A stretch of DNA of 64,000 bases, taken from NCBI GenBank assembly GCA_032718565.1, contig JAVGVS010000003.1:894876-958875 (forward strand), in the 5' to 3' direction. Shown piece by piece: positions 52,391-63,339 of the stretch. The DNA comes from Distichodus sexfasciatus (lineage: Eukaryota > Chordata > Actinopteri > Characiformes > Distichodontidae). Numbering within the stretch: position 1 is the first letter of the stretch; each line of letters begins with the position of its first letter. The translations under genes and the position numbers were made by a program. The notes under the pieces are model-generated. The model saw nothing but the letters and a program-made list of their open reading frames with translations. It was not told where the DNA came from and did not search any database.

Positions 52391-53060
52391 TACACACACT
52401 CACACAATGCTGTTTTGGTACGGGTTTGAGAAACACAACGTACACAAACTTCTCATTAAATCTCTATGCGCTCGCAGGCGGCTAGCTTATCGCCCTCATC
52501 AACTATTGTTTTTTTCACTCCTTCTTTTCATTTGTTCTTTCTTTCTTTCTTTCTTTCTCTTTTTTCCCTTATTTTACACGTGGCGGTGTGATCCGAGGGA
52601 CTAATTTACCCCCCCAGGTCCAAGAGATGTTTGTTGGCACAGTGACATTTGTGCTTGTTAGATAATACGCCATGATGCAACACGCTGAAACGCCAAGCAG
52701 CTTCCCAACTCTGTGGGCCACTGCGCTACTTCCAGAAAGTGTGAGTGTGTATTCGTAAGTGTGAGTGTGTGTTCCTATCTCCTTTTTTTTGGGCTAGAAT
52801 TTGGTGTCGGTGCTGGGATCTCACCACCCCACTGTGATGCTAATTATGGCACTTGTTCCCTGTAAAAACAAGAAAGAAAGAGGAAAAAAAAAACACTAAC
52901 ACCTTGATTTAGAATGTGGTGAAAATAAATAAATAAAATTACCCAACGCACGTATACCAAAACCTTTCGCAACGGGACAGGTTAATTCTTAATTAACTGT
53001 GTGAGTGTGTGAGAGAGTGTGTGCGTTCTTTCAGATTTCAATTAGCAATTGCAGAAATCT
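52391..53060. other. mixed spacer with TTCT and GT patches
   Basis: A TTCT run is at about 52539-52558. Unique text at 52620-52740 (ATACGCCATGATGCAACACG) is a weak additional conserved candidate. No gene. Confidence 0.45.
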
Positions 53061-53067
53061 CAGAATA

Positions 53068-53100
53068 CCCCCTCCTCCTCCTCCTCCTCCTCCTTCTTTT
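53068..53100. repeat. CCT trinucleotide microsatellite
   Basis: About eight CTC units, then further pyrimidine-rich text to 53140. Confidence 0.85.
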
Positions 53101-53209
53101 CTTCCTCCTCCCTTGCCCTCGCCCTCCTCCTCCAATGTTTTCTTTTTCTGAAACTTCCTCTCACGCCCGCGTCGAACCCCCTCTCACTTTGCCTGATCTT
53201 GAGAAGAGG

Positions 53210-53540
53210 CAGAAGGCTTGAGGAAGGAATGGAGAGCCGCCATCCAGACAGACGTCGCACCTCTGCCATACGCCGCTAATTAGGGTTCATTATTTATACG
53301 CTTTGATTTAGCCTCTCCTCTCCGCATCAGGTGCCAAATTATTCGGCGCTTGTTCTACAAACCAAAGGGACCCGAACAGACTGATTGATGATGACGTTTC
53401 TTCCTTCCTTCCTGTCTTTCCTCCTCCTTTCCAACCACCGTTACAGCTAAAATCAAAGGCCAAAACACCTGATTTCATTACTCTTCCCAATTTGAAGGTA
53501 GTGATAGAGGAGAACGATGCGCACATAAATAAATCAATAA
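53210..53540. promoter_or_regulatory. candidate conserved regulatory block
   Basis: Unique text with GACGTC (53251-53256), a palindromic CTAATTAG (53276-53283), TTATTTATACGC near 53290 and CCAAATTATTCGGCGC near 53334. Opposing short frames have no domain. Confidence 0.45.
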
Positions 53541-54007
53541 AACTTTACAACTAAAAGATGTATAAAAAGCTACATAATTACAGGGGCACGTCACCTTCTG
53601 ATGGCTGCTCCTATTTGGTTAAGTCAACTTTTTACCCGCTTCACTTATGCAAATATTAACGGACGGATTATACGAATTATAAAAGATGGGCTTTGATGTT
53701 ACAGGACCAAAATGGACAAAAAGAAAAGAAAGGTCTGGTGCACACCTAAGCAGCTTTGATAATCTACAGCAAAAGCTCAAGATCAGTAGTTTGTCACATG
53801 AATAACTTTTGATGTACAAGTCTGTCAGAAAAGTCTACTGGAATAAAAAGCCAGTGTCATGAATTGTGTAGCTAAAAGGACGTTTCTACAGGTGTACAGG
53901 AACAGTGCAGTAGCTAAACCATATTACATATTGGCCTAAAAGTTGTATGTTATGTAGTGGTCTAATGGTTAGGATTAGGATGCTTGGCACTGAAAGTGAG
54001 TTAAAGT
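53541..54007. other. AT-rich spacer
   Basis: No gene recognised. Confidence 0.45.
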
Positions 54008-54230
54008 GAGTGATTATTTGTCATTGTGAACACACCACAGCACAGCAGACAGTGCACCACAATGAAATGTGACCTCTGCATTTGACTCATCTGTGAAGGA
54101 GCAATGGGCAGCTGGTAGTGTAACGGTTAGGGCAGCACCCGCGAAGAAGTGCCTGGGGACGGTGCCCTTGCTCATGAGTACCACAGTGGTATCTTTACCG
54201 GTCTGGGATTTAATCCAGTGTCCTTTTTAT
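54008..54230 (-). mobile_element. SINE family A, interrupted and chimeric
   Basis: Antisense tail GTGAGTGATTATTTGTCATT through the CTCATGAGTACC middle to CTGGGATTTAATCCAGTG. A short piece of head in the opposite orientation (CAGCTGGTAGTGTAACGG, 54109-54126) sits inside the body. The rest of the head (CCGTTACACTACCAACT) is found only at about 54532-54548. Confidence 0.75.
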
Positions 54231-54530
54231 ATTCTATTTATATTGTTATATGTTCCTTAGGCCTCTTCCACACGGACATTCGAAATGAATGCCCTCTGAA
54301 CGGCATACACGTTTTTGCTGCGTTTTGTAGCTGCGTTCGATTGGTGTTTCACTGGCGTTCACAATAGCATTTCATAGGCGTTCGCAATAGCGTCATTTTC
54401 ATCGGGATTTTGACGCCAAGAAAACGTTGCATGCAGCGTTTATTTGACGCCACCCAAACGCGCAGCCGGCCGAACGCCGGTGCTGACCGCCCCTTGTGGA
54501 CACTTTGATTTGCTTCAATGAGCAGAAAAA
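54231..54530. mobile_element. insert splitting the SINE (non-autonomous DNA element?)
   Basis: About 300 bp beginning near TTATATGTTCCTTAGGCCTC. Internal near-repeats GGCGTTCACAATAGCATTTC and GGCGTTCGCAATAGCGTCAT, then GC-rich AACGCGCAGCCGGCCGAACG. The TTCCACACGGACATTCG start is familiar from fish non-autonomous elements. Ends and target duplication are not resolved. Confidence 0.5.
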
Positions 54531-54551
54531 CCGTTACACTACCAACTCCCT

Positions 54552-54660
54552 ACCGGATCAGGAGGTCATGGATTCACATCCTACCCACAGCACTACCATC
54601 ATTGGGTCCCCTGAGCAAGACCCTTAAACCTTAAATTGCTTTTTATGCAAATTGAGCTTA
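54552..54660 (+). mobile_element. SINE family B, 5' part
   Basis: CCGGATCAGGAGGTCATGGA, a mutated B box ATTCACATCC and CCATCATTGGGTCCCCTGAG. It is fused directly to the leftover family A head. Confidence 0.6.
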
Positions 54661-54945
54661 ATCAAAACTGAACAATTTTCAACATTCTGTCACTGTTGCA
54701 TTTAGATTTAAACTCGCAAACAACTATTCTATAACCACCACACCTTAAACATAATTAGCCAAAATGACTTGCGAAACAACAACAATTATGAAACAAAGAA
54801 ATATGATAACTTTGACAAGTTTAAAAGTGAGCATCTGTAATGATTACTCGCTGGACTCAAATGCAGAGTACATTTAATTTAGTCTTTATTAGAAAATGGG
54901 CCTTGTAAAAATTAACATTGTAAACCAGGCACAGTTCAGTTCAAC
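54661..54945. other. AT-rich spacer
   Basis: No feature recognised. Confidence 0.4.
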
Positions 54946-55174
54946 GGGGCAGTTGGTAGTGTAACGGTTAGGTGGTTCGGCCATCAACGGAAAGTCACCG
55001 GTTCAAATCCTGGCCTGGTAAAGGTACCGCAGAGGTACTCATGAGCAAGTTACCTTCCCCAAGCACTGCTGCCTTGTCAGATGTCCACTGCTACTTCACG
55101 GATAGTTCAAATTTAGGTCACATTTAGTTGTGGTGCAGTTCTGTGTGCTGTGGTGCGTTCACAATGACAATAAT
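54946..55174 (+). mobile_element. SINE family A, best-preserved promoter
   Basis: GGGGCAGTTGGTAGTGTAAC head with a perfect A box TAGTGTAACGG (54957-54967) and a perfect B box GGTTCAAATCC (55000-55010), 32 bases between them. Middle GAGGTACTCATGAGCAAGTT and tail ACAATGACAATAA. This is the copy that most clearly shows tRNA ancestry and is the only one I would consider able to bind TFIIIC. Confidence 0.9.
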
Positions 55175-55199
55175 ACTGTGCAAAGAAATATGAGAAACA

Positions 55200-55668
55200 G
55201 GGAGAAATTTATACTATAAATCTATGATGTAATTGCTAAGACTCAAACAATCTAGTATTCTCTCCACTATATTTGCACTGTTTTTCTCTCTACATGGTCT
55301 TTAGTCTATTGTATTATAACATTGTACTATTAGGTTGTATACTGCCAATATTGTGTTGCGGTTAAAGTTATATTTTTAATTACTATAAAATTGTACTATA
55401 GCATATCCATAGTCTCCCTGATGAATACCTGATGGTTTTTAGTTATTTAGTTTTTTGTTAGGCACAGTATAAGTATATTCAGATTTATATAGGTATAGTT
55501 ATAATTTATTCCCCCTTTTATCCTCGTTTTGGATCTGTCTGAGTGTAGTTGTGCTGTATGTTACACATATGGTCTCAGAGAATGATATTTCATCTCACTG
55601 TGTACTTTCATGTTTATGGCTGGGATGACAATAAAGCTCTACTTACTTACTTACTTACTTACTCAATT
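55200..55668 (+). repeat. LINE-like 3' end with TTAC tail
   Basis: About 450 bp ending GGCTGGGATGACAATAAAGC (with an AATAAA signal) and an ACTTACTTACTTAC tail (55641-55662). A polyadenylation-type signal plus short tandem tail is the normal end of a CR1/L2/RTE-type LINE. No coding part remains. Confidence 0.6.
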
Positions 55669-55859
55669 AAGGGTCTTTGTTAAAAATTGTTACTTCATGA
55701 TTAAATGTAATGACAATAATCTATGAACAGTGATTACTTTTTTGTAATTAGACATTACAAAAAATTTTGATTATGGCACCTGATGAATCGTAATGTAACA
55801 AATGTATCTTTTGATATTAGGTAACAAAGTACTTTAAAAGTAAGTAAGTTAAAAAAAAG
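55669..55859. other. AT-rich spacer
   Basis: No feature recognised. Confidence 0.4.
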
Positions 55860-56690
55860 AAATCAATATTTATTACACTTTCGCAGACTAATAAGTAGGA
55901 CGTAACCCATTAAACTTCTTGAGTAACTTGCTCAACAATGTTTCACACAGTTTTTTTGTTAAAAAAATAAACAGCGGCTCCCAACGCCCTGGCCCAGCTT
56001 GTTGTTTGGTTTGGTTTGGCCGCAAAATGAGCGTGTATTGACCGGCCGGCGCGCTGATTAAGGCTAAATAAGCCTTAGCAGCACTCGAAGTGAGCGCTTG
56101 TTTGTGTCGGTTGGTGTCAGGGGGCATTTCCACGGCCGCTCTGACCCTGAGGAGCACCAGCCGAGCTGCATCTGAAACCGAAGGGCCCCGGGCTCCGAGA
56201 GCCATCATTATTTTGAAGGAGAAAAAGGCGGTTTGACAGATGAACTGGGGCCAAAGAAGCAGGAGGAGGAGGAGCAGGAAGAGAAGGAAGAAGAAGAACA
56301 GAGCATCACCAACACGACACATAACAAGCTCTCAGAAGAGAACCCCGACGATTCATTACCCGTATCGAAACAGTGCACTCTCGGGGAGGATCTCTTTGTT
56401 TTGCTGTATGTGTGTTTGAGAGTGTGAGTGTGTGTGAGAGTGTGTTTTAAGCGGGGGGTGGTGATGATTCTATTTGATGGGAGCAGGGAGGTTGGAGGGT
56501 TTTAGCGCCAGGCCGGCTGATGAGTTAAAGAGAGGGAGGGAAGGCGAATCCGGCGAGGAGCGCGCTGGGATCAGGGCCGGAGTACGGCTAATTTGGAGGG
56601 CCAAGTTATATTTAGGGCTAACAGGAGTACCGGCCGCATGCCGGGGGGGTTAGGGAGGGGGTGAGGGTGTGAGAAAACGCAACTTCAAAA
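55860..56690. promoter_or_regulatory. candidate conserved regulatory block
   Basis: GC-rich, CpG-retaining block. An inverted repeat AAGGCT/AGCCTT spaced by 5 bases (56060-56076), GGCTAATTTGGAGGGCC near 56586 and GGTTTGGTTTGGTTTGG-like text near 56006. A GT-rich patch divides it at 56400-56445. The 144-residue minus-strand frame at 55888-56322 has no domain and contains a poly-Leu artefact from a GGAGGAGGA run. Confidence 0.4.
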
Positions 56691-56849
56691 ACCCAGGATT
56701 TACCATCTTCTACCGTCAGCCACAGGACTCTGCCTCTATATATTAGAGTGGGGAAAGAATTTTGCAGTGTCTCTGCACTGCACTGGGCTCAGGTTCTACT
56801 ACTGTCCGTCTAATTACACACTGCAAGGCATGCAAGACAAACGTGATCT

Positions 56850-57305
56850 GATATAATACAAAGAATATTCAATCCTCTACTGCTGGGGTGGAAGTGAAAA
56901 ATTGCAACTAATCATATGAAATTTTTGAAATTATTGTGCACAGATTGTAGTTTCTCCTCTTCAGTACTGTTCGATATCAGAATTTATAAAAGATACAGTT
57001 ATTATTTAATAGATTGTCTCCATCGATTTTTCACATTAAAACCAATGCATATCTTATGCACATTCTGTGCAAAACGACCAACTCCAAGACCATAATTGTA
57101 GACTAAACACTGCATGTAATTTTCCTACTTCTAGTTTATATTTTATATTCTATTTACATGTTGCTTATTCTGTGTGCCTTATTTGTTCTTTGCACTGTTA
57201 AACCTGGAGCCATGTCGTCTCGTCTCTCTGTATACTTGTATATAGCAGAGATGACATAAGCCAAAATGCAGAGATGACATAAGCCAAGTTTACTTTGACT
57301 TTGGT
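56850..57305 (+). repeat. LINE-like 3' end
   Basis: GACCAACTCCAAGACCATAA, TTGCTTATTCTGTGTGCC, CCTGGAGCCATGTCGTCTCG and TATATAGCAGAGATGACATA. The last phrase is duplicated locally (GCAGAGATGACATAAGCCAA at about 57247 and 57269). Confidence 0.55.
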
Positions 57306-57322
57306 AAAGGAGTTGGTAGGTT

Positions 57323-57549
57323 GAGGCAGTTGGTAGTGTAATGGTTAGAGAGTTGGCTCCCTGATAGGTCGGAACCGATTCAAGTTTGACACAGGTAAAT
57401 GTACCAGTGAGGTACTAATTAACAAGGTACTGCCTCCAACTACTGCCAGAGCTGACCACTGCTCCTTCACGGATTAGTCAAATGCAGAGGTCAGATGTCT
57501 TTGTGGTATACTGTGGTATGCTGTGTTCACAATGGCAAATAAACACTCA
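57323..57549 (+). mobile_element. SINE family A copy
   Basis: GAGGCAGTTGGTAGTGTAAT head, weakened B box (GATTCAAGTTTGAC), GAGGTACTAATTAACAAGGT middle and tail ACAATGGCAAATAAACACTC. Confidence 0.85.
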
Positions 57550-57735
57550 CTTAAATTCCCTAAATGAAACTTATGAGAGCTCAGCTTGCAAACAGTCTGA
57601 ATTTTTGCAGCTTTCATAGAGTAAAGGTGTACCTACATGAGGCGAGTATCATTGAAATCCAAAGAATTTACCAGATGCGGTCATCTAGCTCATGTTTTTT
57701 ATGCAGGAAAGTTTTATAAGTGTATCTGACTATAT
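57550..57735. other. spacer
   Basis: No feature recognised. Confidence 0.4.
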
Positions 57736-58107
57736 CCCTTACAAAAATTTTAGACTTCTGGCAAACAGTTGCCATTAACCTTTAGCAATGTTGCTTAAAA
57801 TTTACAGCAAGGTCATATTTTCACATGCAAGTTAGGTATGTGGCAAACTTGTGGTGAACTTCTAGAAACTTTGTGCAAAACGTATGCACCTGGCAAATTT
57901 GTCACCAAAAGTTCACTACAAGTTTGTCATTACTGGCAAATTGTCTCAGCAAATTACTGGCAAATACATTTGCCACTAGTGCTAATTTGTCCTTGTTGCC
58001 TAAACATTACCACAAGTTTTCCACTAGTGGCACTTTTCTGGCACATCACTGCTTGCCACAAATTAACCACAAGTTTGCCGCAAACCTGCCACTTGTTTTT
58101 GTAAGGG
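57736..58107. mobile_element. 372-bp MITE with perfect 12-bp inverted ends
   Basis: CCCTTACAAAAA (57736-57747) and TTTTTGTAAGGG (58096-58107) are perfect inverted ends, flanked by TAT on both sides (57733-57735, 58108-58110). The interior consists of short TGGCAAATTTG / CCACAAGTTTGCC modules in both orientations, so one strand can fold extensively. Open frames of 88 and 141 residues across it come from the repeats and run past the end. Superfamily unknown. Confidence 0.8.
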
Positions 58108-58479
58108 TATTCCAGAGATCATCTCATTTCCGCCTGGCAAAATGCATATATATTTGTATTATTATAATAACCTATAGAATGTCCCAGCCTCAACTATTAT
58201 ATACCTTTGTGACAGAAATTGTACCATACACAAGTTTTAAAATCACCTATGAAAACAAAATATTTCTTATGAAATTAAAACCAAAATTAGCTCATTAAAA
58301 AGATATCAGGTTTGAATTGGTATTTGCACATCAAATACAAACATAGATGAGTAGCTCTACGCCCTTTCAATAAAATGATATAAGGCATGCATTCCTAAAA
58401 ATAAAGGGATAGAAGAATGCTCAAAAATGTTCTCAAAGGGTAGGCAGTTTTTTCAGTTAATTGTACTTTCAGAAGTTTT
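58108..58479. other. AT-rich spacer
   Basis: No feature recognised. Confidence 0.4.
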
Positions 58480-58925
58480 TTATTTTTGTACTTCCAGGGT
58501 TAGGTTAGGTTTTCCTACTTTACAGATTAGAGTTTATATTTATAATTTATTCATTTATGTACTGTATAGGTACTGTGCCTTTTTTGCACTCTGAAACTGA
58601 AGCCATGTCATCTCGTCTTACCTCTATACTTGTTTTAGTGCCACATTTACTGCAAAAAGACAACTCCAGTATTGTAATTGTAGTTTTTCTCCACTTGACT
58701 GCTGCTGCAATATTTGCACATACAGTATTATTGAATATCTTGTGTAACTAAAATTGCACATTCTCTTTTTCTCCCTCTGGTTTTGAATTTATAGTTTATT
58801 TATATATGTATGTTCTATGTTCCTCTTTGCACTCTGTAGAGACTGAAGCCACATCATCTCATCTCACTGTATACTTCTATATTGCTGAGATCACAGTTAA
58901 GTTTACTTTGAGTTTGACTTGACAT
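58480..58925 (+). repeat. two LINE-like 3' ends in tandem
   Basis: CTGAAACTGAAGCCATGTCA near 58592 and CTGTAGAGACTGAAGCCACA near 58833 mark two related units about 240 bp apart. The second continues to GCTGAGATCACAGTTAAGTT and a TTTGAGTTTGACTTGAC tail. Confidence 0.5.
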
Positions 58926-59265
58926 GACCCCTAAGGTCCCCAAATACAAGTCACAAAAACAAACACAAGCACACAGCAGGTAACGTCCGGCCTGTCCTTG
59001 AAATGTGGATTTTTGTCTCCTACGTAAGGTTAATTGAAACTGATGGAAATAACATTTTGTCTTTCACACTTTTATAACAGATCATTACTCTCCGTGAAAT
59101 CAACAGCCTAGATTTATCTCTCATTTCCATATGCACGTCTAATTCTGAACCGTATGTCCTTCATGCCTGCAATTTCTTATTACAGCACCTGAAAATTACC
59201 TTCTAACATTAATATTGCAGAACTGGGATCCTGTCTGAGGATGTGTTCCTTAAAACTATTTAAGT
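58926..59265. promoter_or_regulatory. weak candidate conserved block
   Basis: Unique text with GGTAACGTCCGGCC near 58979 and GTAAGGTTAATTGAAAC near 59025. Otherwise AT-rich. Low confidence. Confidence 0.25.
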
Positions 59266-60089
59266 AAGCATTTTCTGAAACTTCAGGCCATAGCTGGAAC
59301 ACACAACTGAAACACAATCTTTTTCTTTTGTTTTATATTAGTACACTGGGTATCAGTGGACCTCTGTTTGTTGACTTCCCATTTTGGATTTCCCAAAGTC
59401 TTTCATTGTTGCATTCAGAATTTAATATGCAGCAGTGATTGTTATATTGAGCAGCACACATTAGCAAGTAGCTACAACATCTTGCAAAACTAACAAACTG
59501 CAATAAAATGTCTCTGGTGCAAAGCGTCATTGACAAAGCAATGGCAATTGGTGAATTTGAGCATCTGCCTGTGGAAAAGTGACTGTTTTGAACATAGTTT
59601 ATAACTTATAATTCCAAGAAAATAGATATCTATTTTTTACTTTGAACATTTCTAACATTTCAAAAAGCTGCCAGGGATCGTTAATATGTCGAAAAATTGT
59701 CATTTTACAAAGTACTGTAGCTACACATTTAGGGCAATATAATAATCACTTCATTGCAAATTGGAACAAATTGGGATGCAAAAACTGAAAAAAATCCACA
59801 AAAACAAAAGAATGGTCAGTACCAGAAGGCAGAACATGAGAAAGCTTTAATGCAGTCTGTCATAATGATACTTTGCAAAGAAACAGAAGAAACTGGGATT
59901 TATTATGTGTTTGCGGTGAGATTTTTATCCCACACACATTTCTGACTGCTAGTCCTCCTACATTTTTTGTGTTTAAAGCTTTGTTTCAACTCTAAAACGT
60001 GCAGCCTATTGCGGTGTGGAGTGCTTGTATACTGATTTATGATATGCGCACTCATTTGCTAGTTCTGTCCATTTTCCCCCCATAGACAT
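59266..60089. other. no gene recognised
   Basis: AT-rich. CAATATAATAATCACTTCAT near 59734 echoes TAATATAATAATCACTTTGT near 60886 and text near 17827, so an old dispersed repeat is present. Short frames are unsupported. Confidence 0.4.
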
Positions 60090-60662
60090 AGCTCAGATTC
60101 TGATGCTGTTCTGCACAACACCATTGTTCACAAAGGCACCAAATTTTGGTGTCATTTCAGGCCCACGAACCCCTTCGTATATCTGTAATCATGATGACTC
60201 ACACTCATCTTTTTCATGCATTTTTCCGTCATTTATTTTTCCTCATAGGAACCATTTGTTTTCTCTCATTAAGAATACTCAGACGACCTCACTGAACTCT
60301 GGTGATCCTGATCCTTAATACTGTTGAGTGGATCTTACCAAGCGGCCCCAGCAACGACTCAGGATTCGAAAGTGTCCTTCACATTATTTATATTTCTTCA
60401 CTTCTTTAGAAATGTTTAATTTGTGATTAACATTGAACTAATGTTTACTTGTGTATTAAAAGTTCATGCACCCCTGTTATCCAGAGGAGGATGGGGTCAC
60501 CTTCCGAGTCTTGGTTCCTCCCAGGGGTTCTTCCTGCTAGAGGGAGTTTTTCCTTGCCACTATCATCTCAGTCTTGCTTTTTGAGGGTTTAGGCCGGTTA
60601 TATGTGAAGTGCTTTGTGACAATAACTGATGTGAAGTGCGCTACATAAATAAAATTGAATAG
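60090..60662 (+). repeat. LINE 3'-UTR-type repeat
   Basis: The 60477-60662 part (CCAGAGGAGGATGGGGTCAC, GGTTCTTCCTGCTAGAGGGA, TTTTTCCTTGCCACTATC, AATAAAATTGAAT) is a text I recognise as extremely common in fish genomes and which ends in an AATAAA signal with an ATTGA tail. The part from 60090 may be its upstream continuation. No reverse transcriptase domain is visible. Confidence 0.55.
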
Positions 60663-61050
60663 AAAAAAATTAATTGAATAGTAATTAAAGGTTGTTGAGA
60701 ATACCTGGAGGTAGAGTCAGGATCAGGCAGACCCTCTGAAGAGGGAGACTCATCCCTGGATCTGGACTTTTACCTTACACAAATTTAATTTGGAACACAG
60801 ATGACTAAATTTTATGCTATGATAACTATGTTGATAAGTACAGTTAATATAAAAATTGTCTTCTCATATTAAATGTGTGGTGGGTAATATAATAATCACT
60901 TTGTTGCTAATTTAATTATGAATGCATCAGTAAAAATCATCAACATTTGCCAAAGTTATGAGCAAAGGTAGAGGTCTTTTTTCTGACCCTTATGTTCATT
61001 GTCTTTAACTTGACACTATGAGGTCAGTTCAGATGAACTGGGGAAAGTTC
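60663..61050. other. AT-rich spacer
   Basis: Contains the AACATTTGCCAAAGTTATG phrase shared with 8.67 kb. Confidence 0.4.
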
Positions 61051-61054
61051 CTGT

Positions 61055-61275
61055 CACACTCGTCCTGCAGAATTGCTCATTTCGCCGTATTGTTCTGTGG
61101 TAAAAACTAGGCTAAGAGAGGGGTTTGGGTCGGGTCTCGGTGGGGCTCATCTCTGGGTTGATGTTGCCTCTCCCGGGCTCTCCGGCACAGGTGAAAGAGA
61201 TCAGAGTTGAAGGCCGAAATCTCCATTATCACTTGCTTGGCATTATAGAGGCTGAAAGCATATCAAAACCTTCTC
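61055..61275. promoter_or_regulatory. candidate conserved regulatory block
   Basis: Unique sequence with retained CpGs (GAATTGCTCATTTCGCCGTA) and CCGGCACAGGTGAAAGAGAT, followed by CGAAATCTCCATTATCAC. No frame crosses it. Confidence 0.4.
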
Positions 61276-61645
61276 CTGGATCCTGGATATTTTGAGCAAT
61301 CTACTAACCGTTACATATATATTTTTGCAATAGCATATGCTAGACATGCATGCCTTACTTTTTTTTTTCCAGAAGGCCCAGATATGCAGTATTAATTTAT
61401 GTCATTATTTGGGGTGAAAATATCAACACAAAGCTGATATAACCTTTTAAAGTTAAACCCTTTTTACTTTTTTCCTTAGTATCAAATATTTTACTCTCAT
61501 ATGCAAAAGTATTTTGTTCTTGAACTACTACATTACAGAAAAACACAATAAAATAAATATATGTATATGATATATGTTTATACACAGTGGAGAAATAATT
61601 ATTTGATCTATTTAATCGAATATATTGTGTGTGTCTGTAATGTGT

Positions 61646-61753
<108 letters not shown>

Positions 61754-61999
61754 AATTTGATCCTGTTGATTTTGTAAGTTTGCCCACTTACAAAGAAATG
61801 GATAGTCTCTACTTTTTATGGTAGTTTGTTTTAATGAACAGAGACAGAATATCAACCAAAAATCAGAAAAAATACACATAAAAGGTCATACACATTTTTT
61901 GCATTTATTGAGAGAAATAGAAGTATTTGATCTAAAAAGCAGAACACAATTTTAGTACTTCATGGAGAAACCCTTGTTGTAGCACAGCAGTAAGGCGTT

Positions 62000-62912
62000 C
62001 TTGCGTAAGTTTGTCACTAGGTTTGCACACATCTCAGGAGGGATTTTGGTCTACTCCTCTTTACAGAAACCATGTCAGAAACTCTCTAAACAGAAAGTCC
62101 TTTATGTTTCTTGTCTGTGGCTTGGCAACTCGAAGCTTCATCTCTCTTCACAGATTTTTGATAGGATTAAGGTCTGGAGACTGGCTAGGCCATTCCATAG
62201 CCTTAATGTGCCTGTTCTTTAGCCACTCCTTTGTTGCCTTAGCTTTGTGTTTTTGGGTCGTGTCATGCTGAAAAGACCCATCAAAACCCATCTTCAGTGT
62301 TCTGGCTGAGGGACATGGGTTGTGGCCCATCATTAGCCCTCAATGCAGTAGTCGTCCTGTACTTTTTAGCTGAAAGCATTATGTTTTCCATCTCCGTGCT
62401 TTACTGTAGAGACCGTGCTTTCTAGTCATACTCAATATTTCTCTTCTTTCAAACATGGCGGTTGGAGTTGATGTAAAAGTTCGATTTTGGTCTCATCTGG
62501 CCAGCATTTCCTCCATGAATCATCCTGGATGTTAACTGTATGAAGCTTAAGATAGGCCTATACATGTGCAGCCTACCGAACCAGACCTGGGCACTGCAAG
62601 ACATCAATCCATTACGGCCTAGTGTGTTACCAATGGTATTCTTGGTGACTGTGGTCCCAGCTGCCTTCAGATCATTAAGTAGTTGTGGGCTGATCCCTCA
62701 CCTTTCTCATGATCCTCCTCACCCCATGAGGCATGGAGCTCCAGATCGAGAGAGACTGATGGTCATTTATGTTCTTTCCATTTTCCAAATAATTGTACTA
62801 ACAGTTGTCACATTCTCCTTAAGCTTCTTGCTGATTGTCTTGTGTATTCAGCCTTGTGCGGAGTCTACCTCTTGTCCCTGACCTCCTTTGGGAAGCTGCT
62901 GGTCTTGCCCAT
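62000..62912 (-). pseudogene. Tc1 transposase pseudogene
   Basis: The original start is visible at 62912 (MGKTSSFPKEVRDKR) and meets a stop after 15 codons. Downstream the minus strand can be followed only by changing frame several times. The best segment (62333-62148) contains QHD (second catalytic Asp kept), AKATKEWLK and EWPSQSPDLNPI; the catalytic Glu that normally follows in the PIENLW motif is Lys, and the Trp codon is TGA. The DDE active site is therefore lost and the gene is dead. An intact relative would cut and paste the element at TA sites. Confidence 0.85.
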
Positions 62913-63262
62913 GGTGATGGAGAGGCGTTGTAATGGAAAAACTGATTCTGTGGACGGGTGTGCTTTATACTCATAACGAGATGAGATCAGTGTATACCTG
63001 AATTGATTTATTGCAATCCTGTGTTTTCCACACCCAACCTGTAGAGCCAGAATTCAGGTTGGGTTGTAGGGGATCAAATACTTATTTCTCTCAGAAAATG
63101 CAAATCAATGTATAACTTTTTTTATATAATGTGTTTTCTGGATTTTTTTGTTGATAGTTTGTCTCTCTTCATTAAAAGTAAAAACTACCATAAAATGAGA
63201 GACCTTTCATTTCTTCTTAGCAGCTTACAAAATCAGCAGGGGATCAAATAATCCCCCACTGT

Positions 63263-63270
63263 GTGTCTAA

Positions 63271-63313
<43 letters not shown>

Positions 63314-63335
63314 ACTGATTTGTTTATGAGGCCAA
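63263..63335. repeat. TG/TA microsatellite next to the Tc1 right end
   Basis: TGTGTGTGTGTATATATATA run at about 63269-63310. It resembles the GTGTGT..TATATA text beside the left end. Confidence 0.85.
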
Positions 63336-63339
63336 GGCA

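Noticed and set aside
54946..55020. Possible tRNA gene from perfect A and B boxes.
   Set aside because: No cloverleaf acceptor or anticodon stem pairing was found and the sequence continues into the SINE body.
55888..56322. Open frame of 144 residues on the minus strand.
   Set aside because: It contains a poly-Leu tract from a GGA repeat and has no domain; the underlying block looks regulatory.
57873..58298. Open frame of 141 residues.
   Set aside because: Created by the TGGCAAAT repeats of the MITE and it runs past the element's end into AT-rich DNA.
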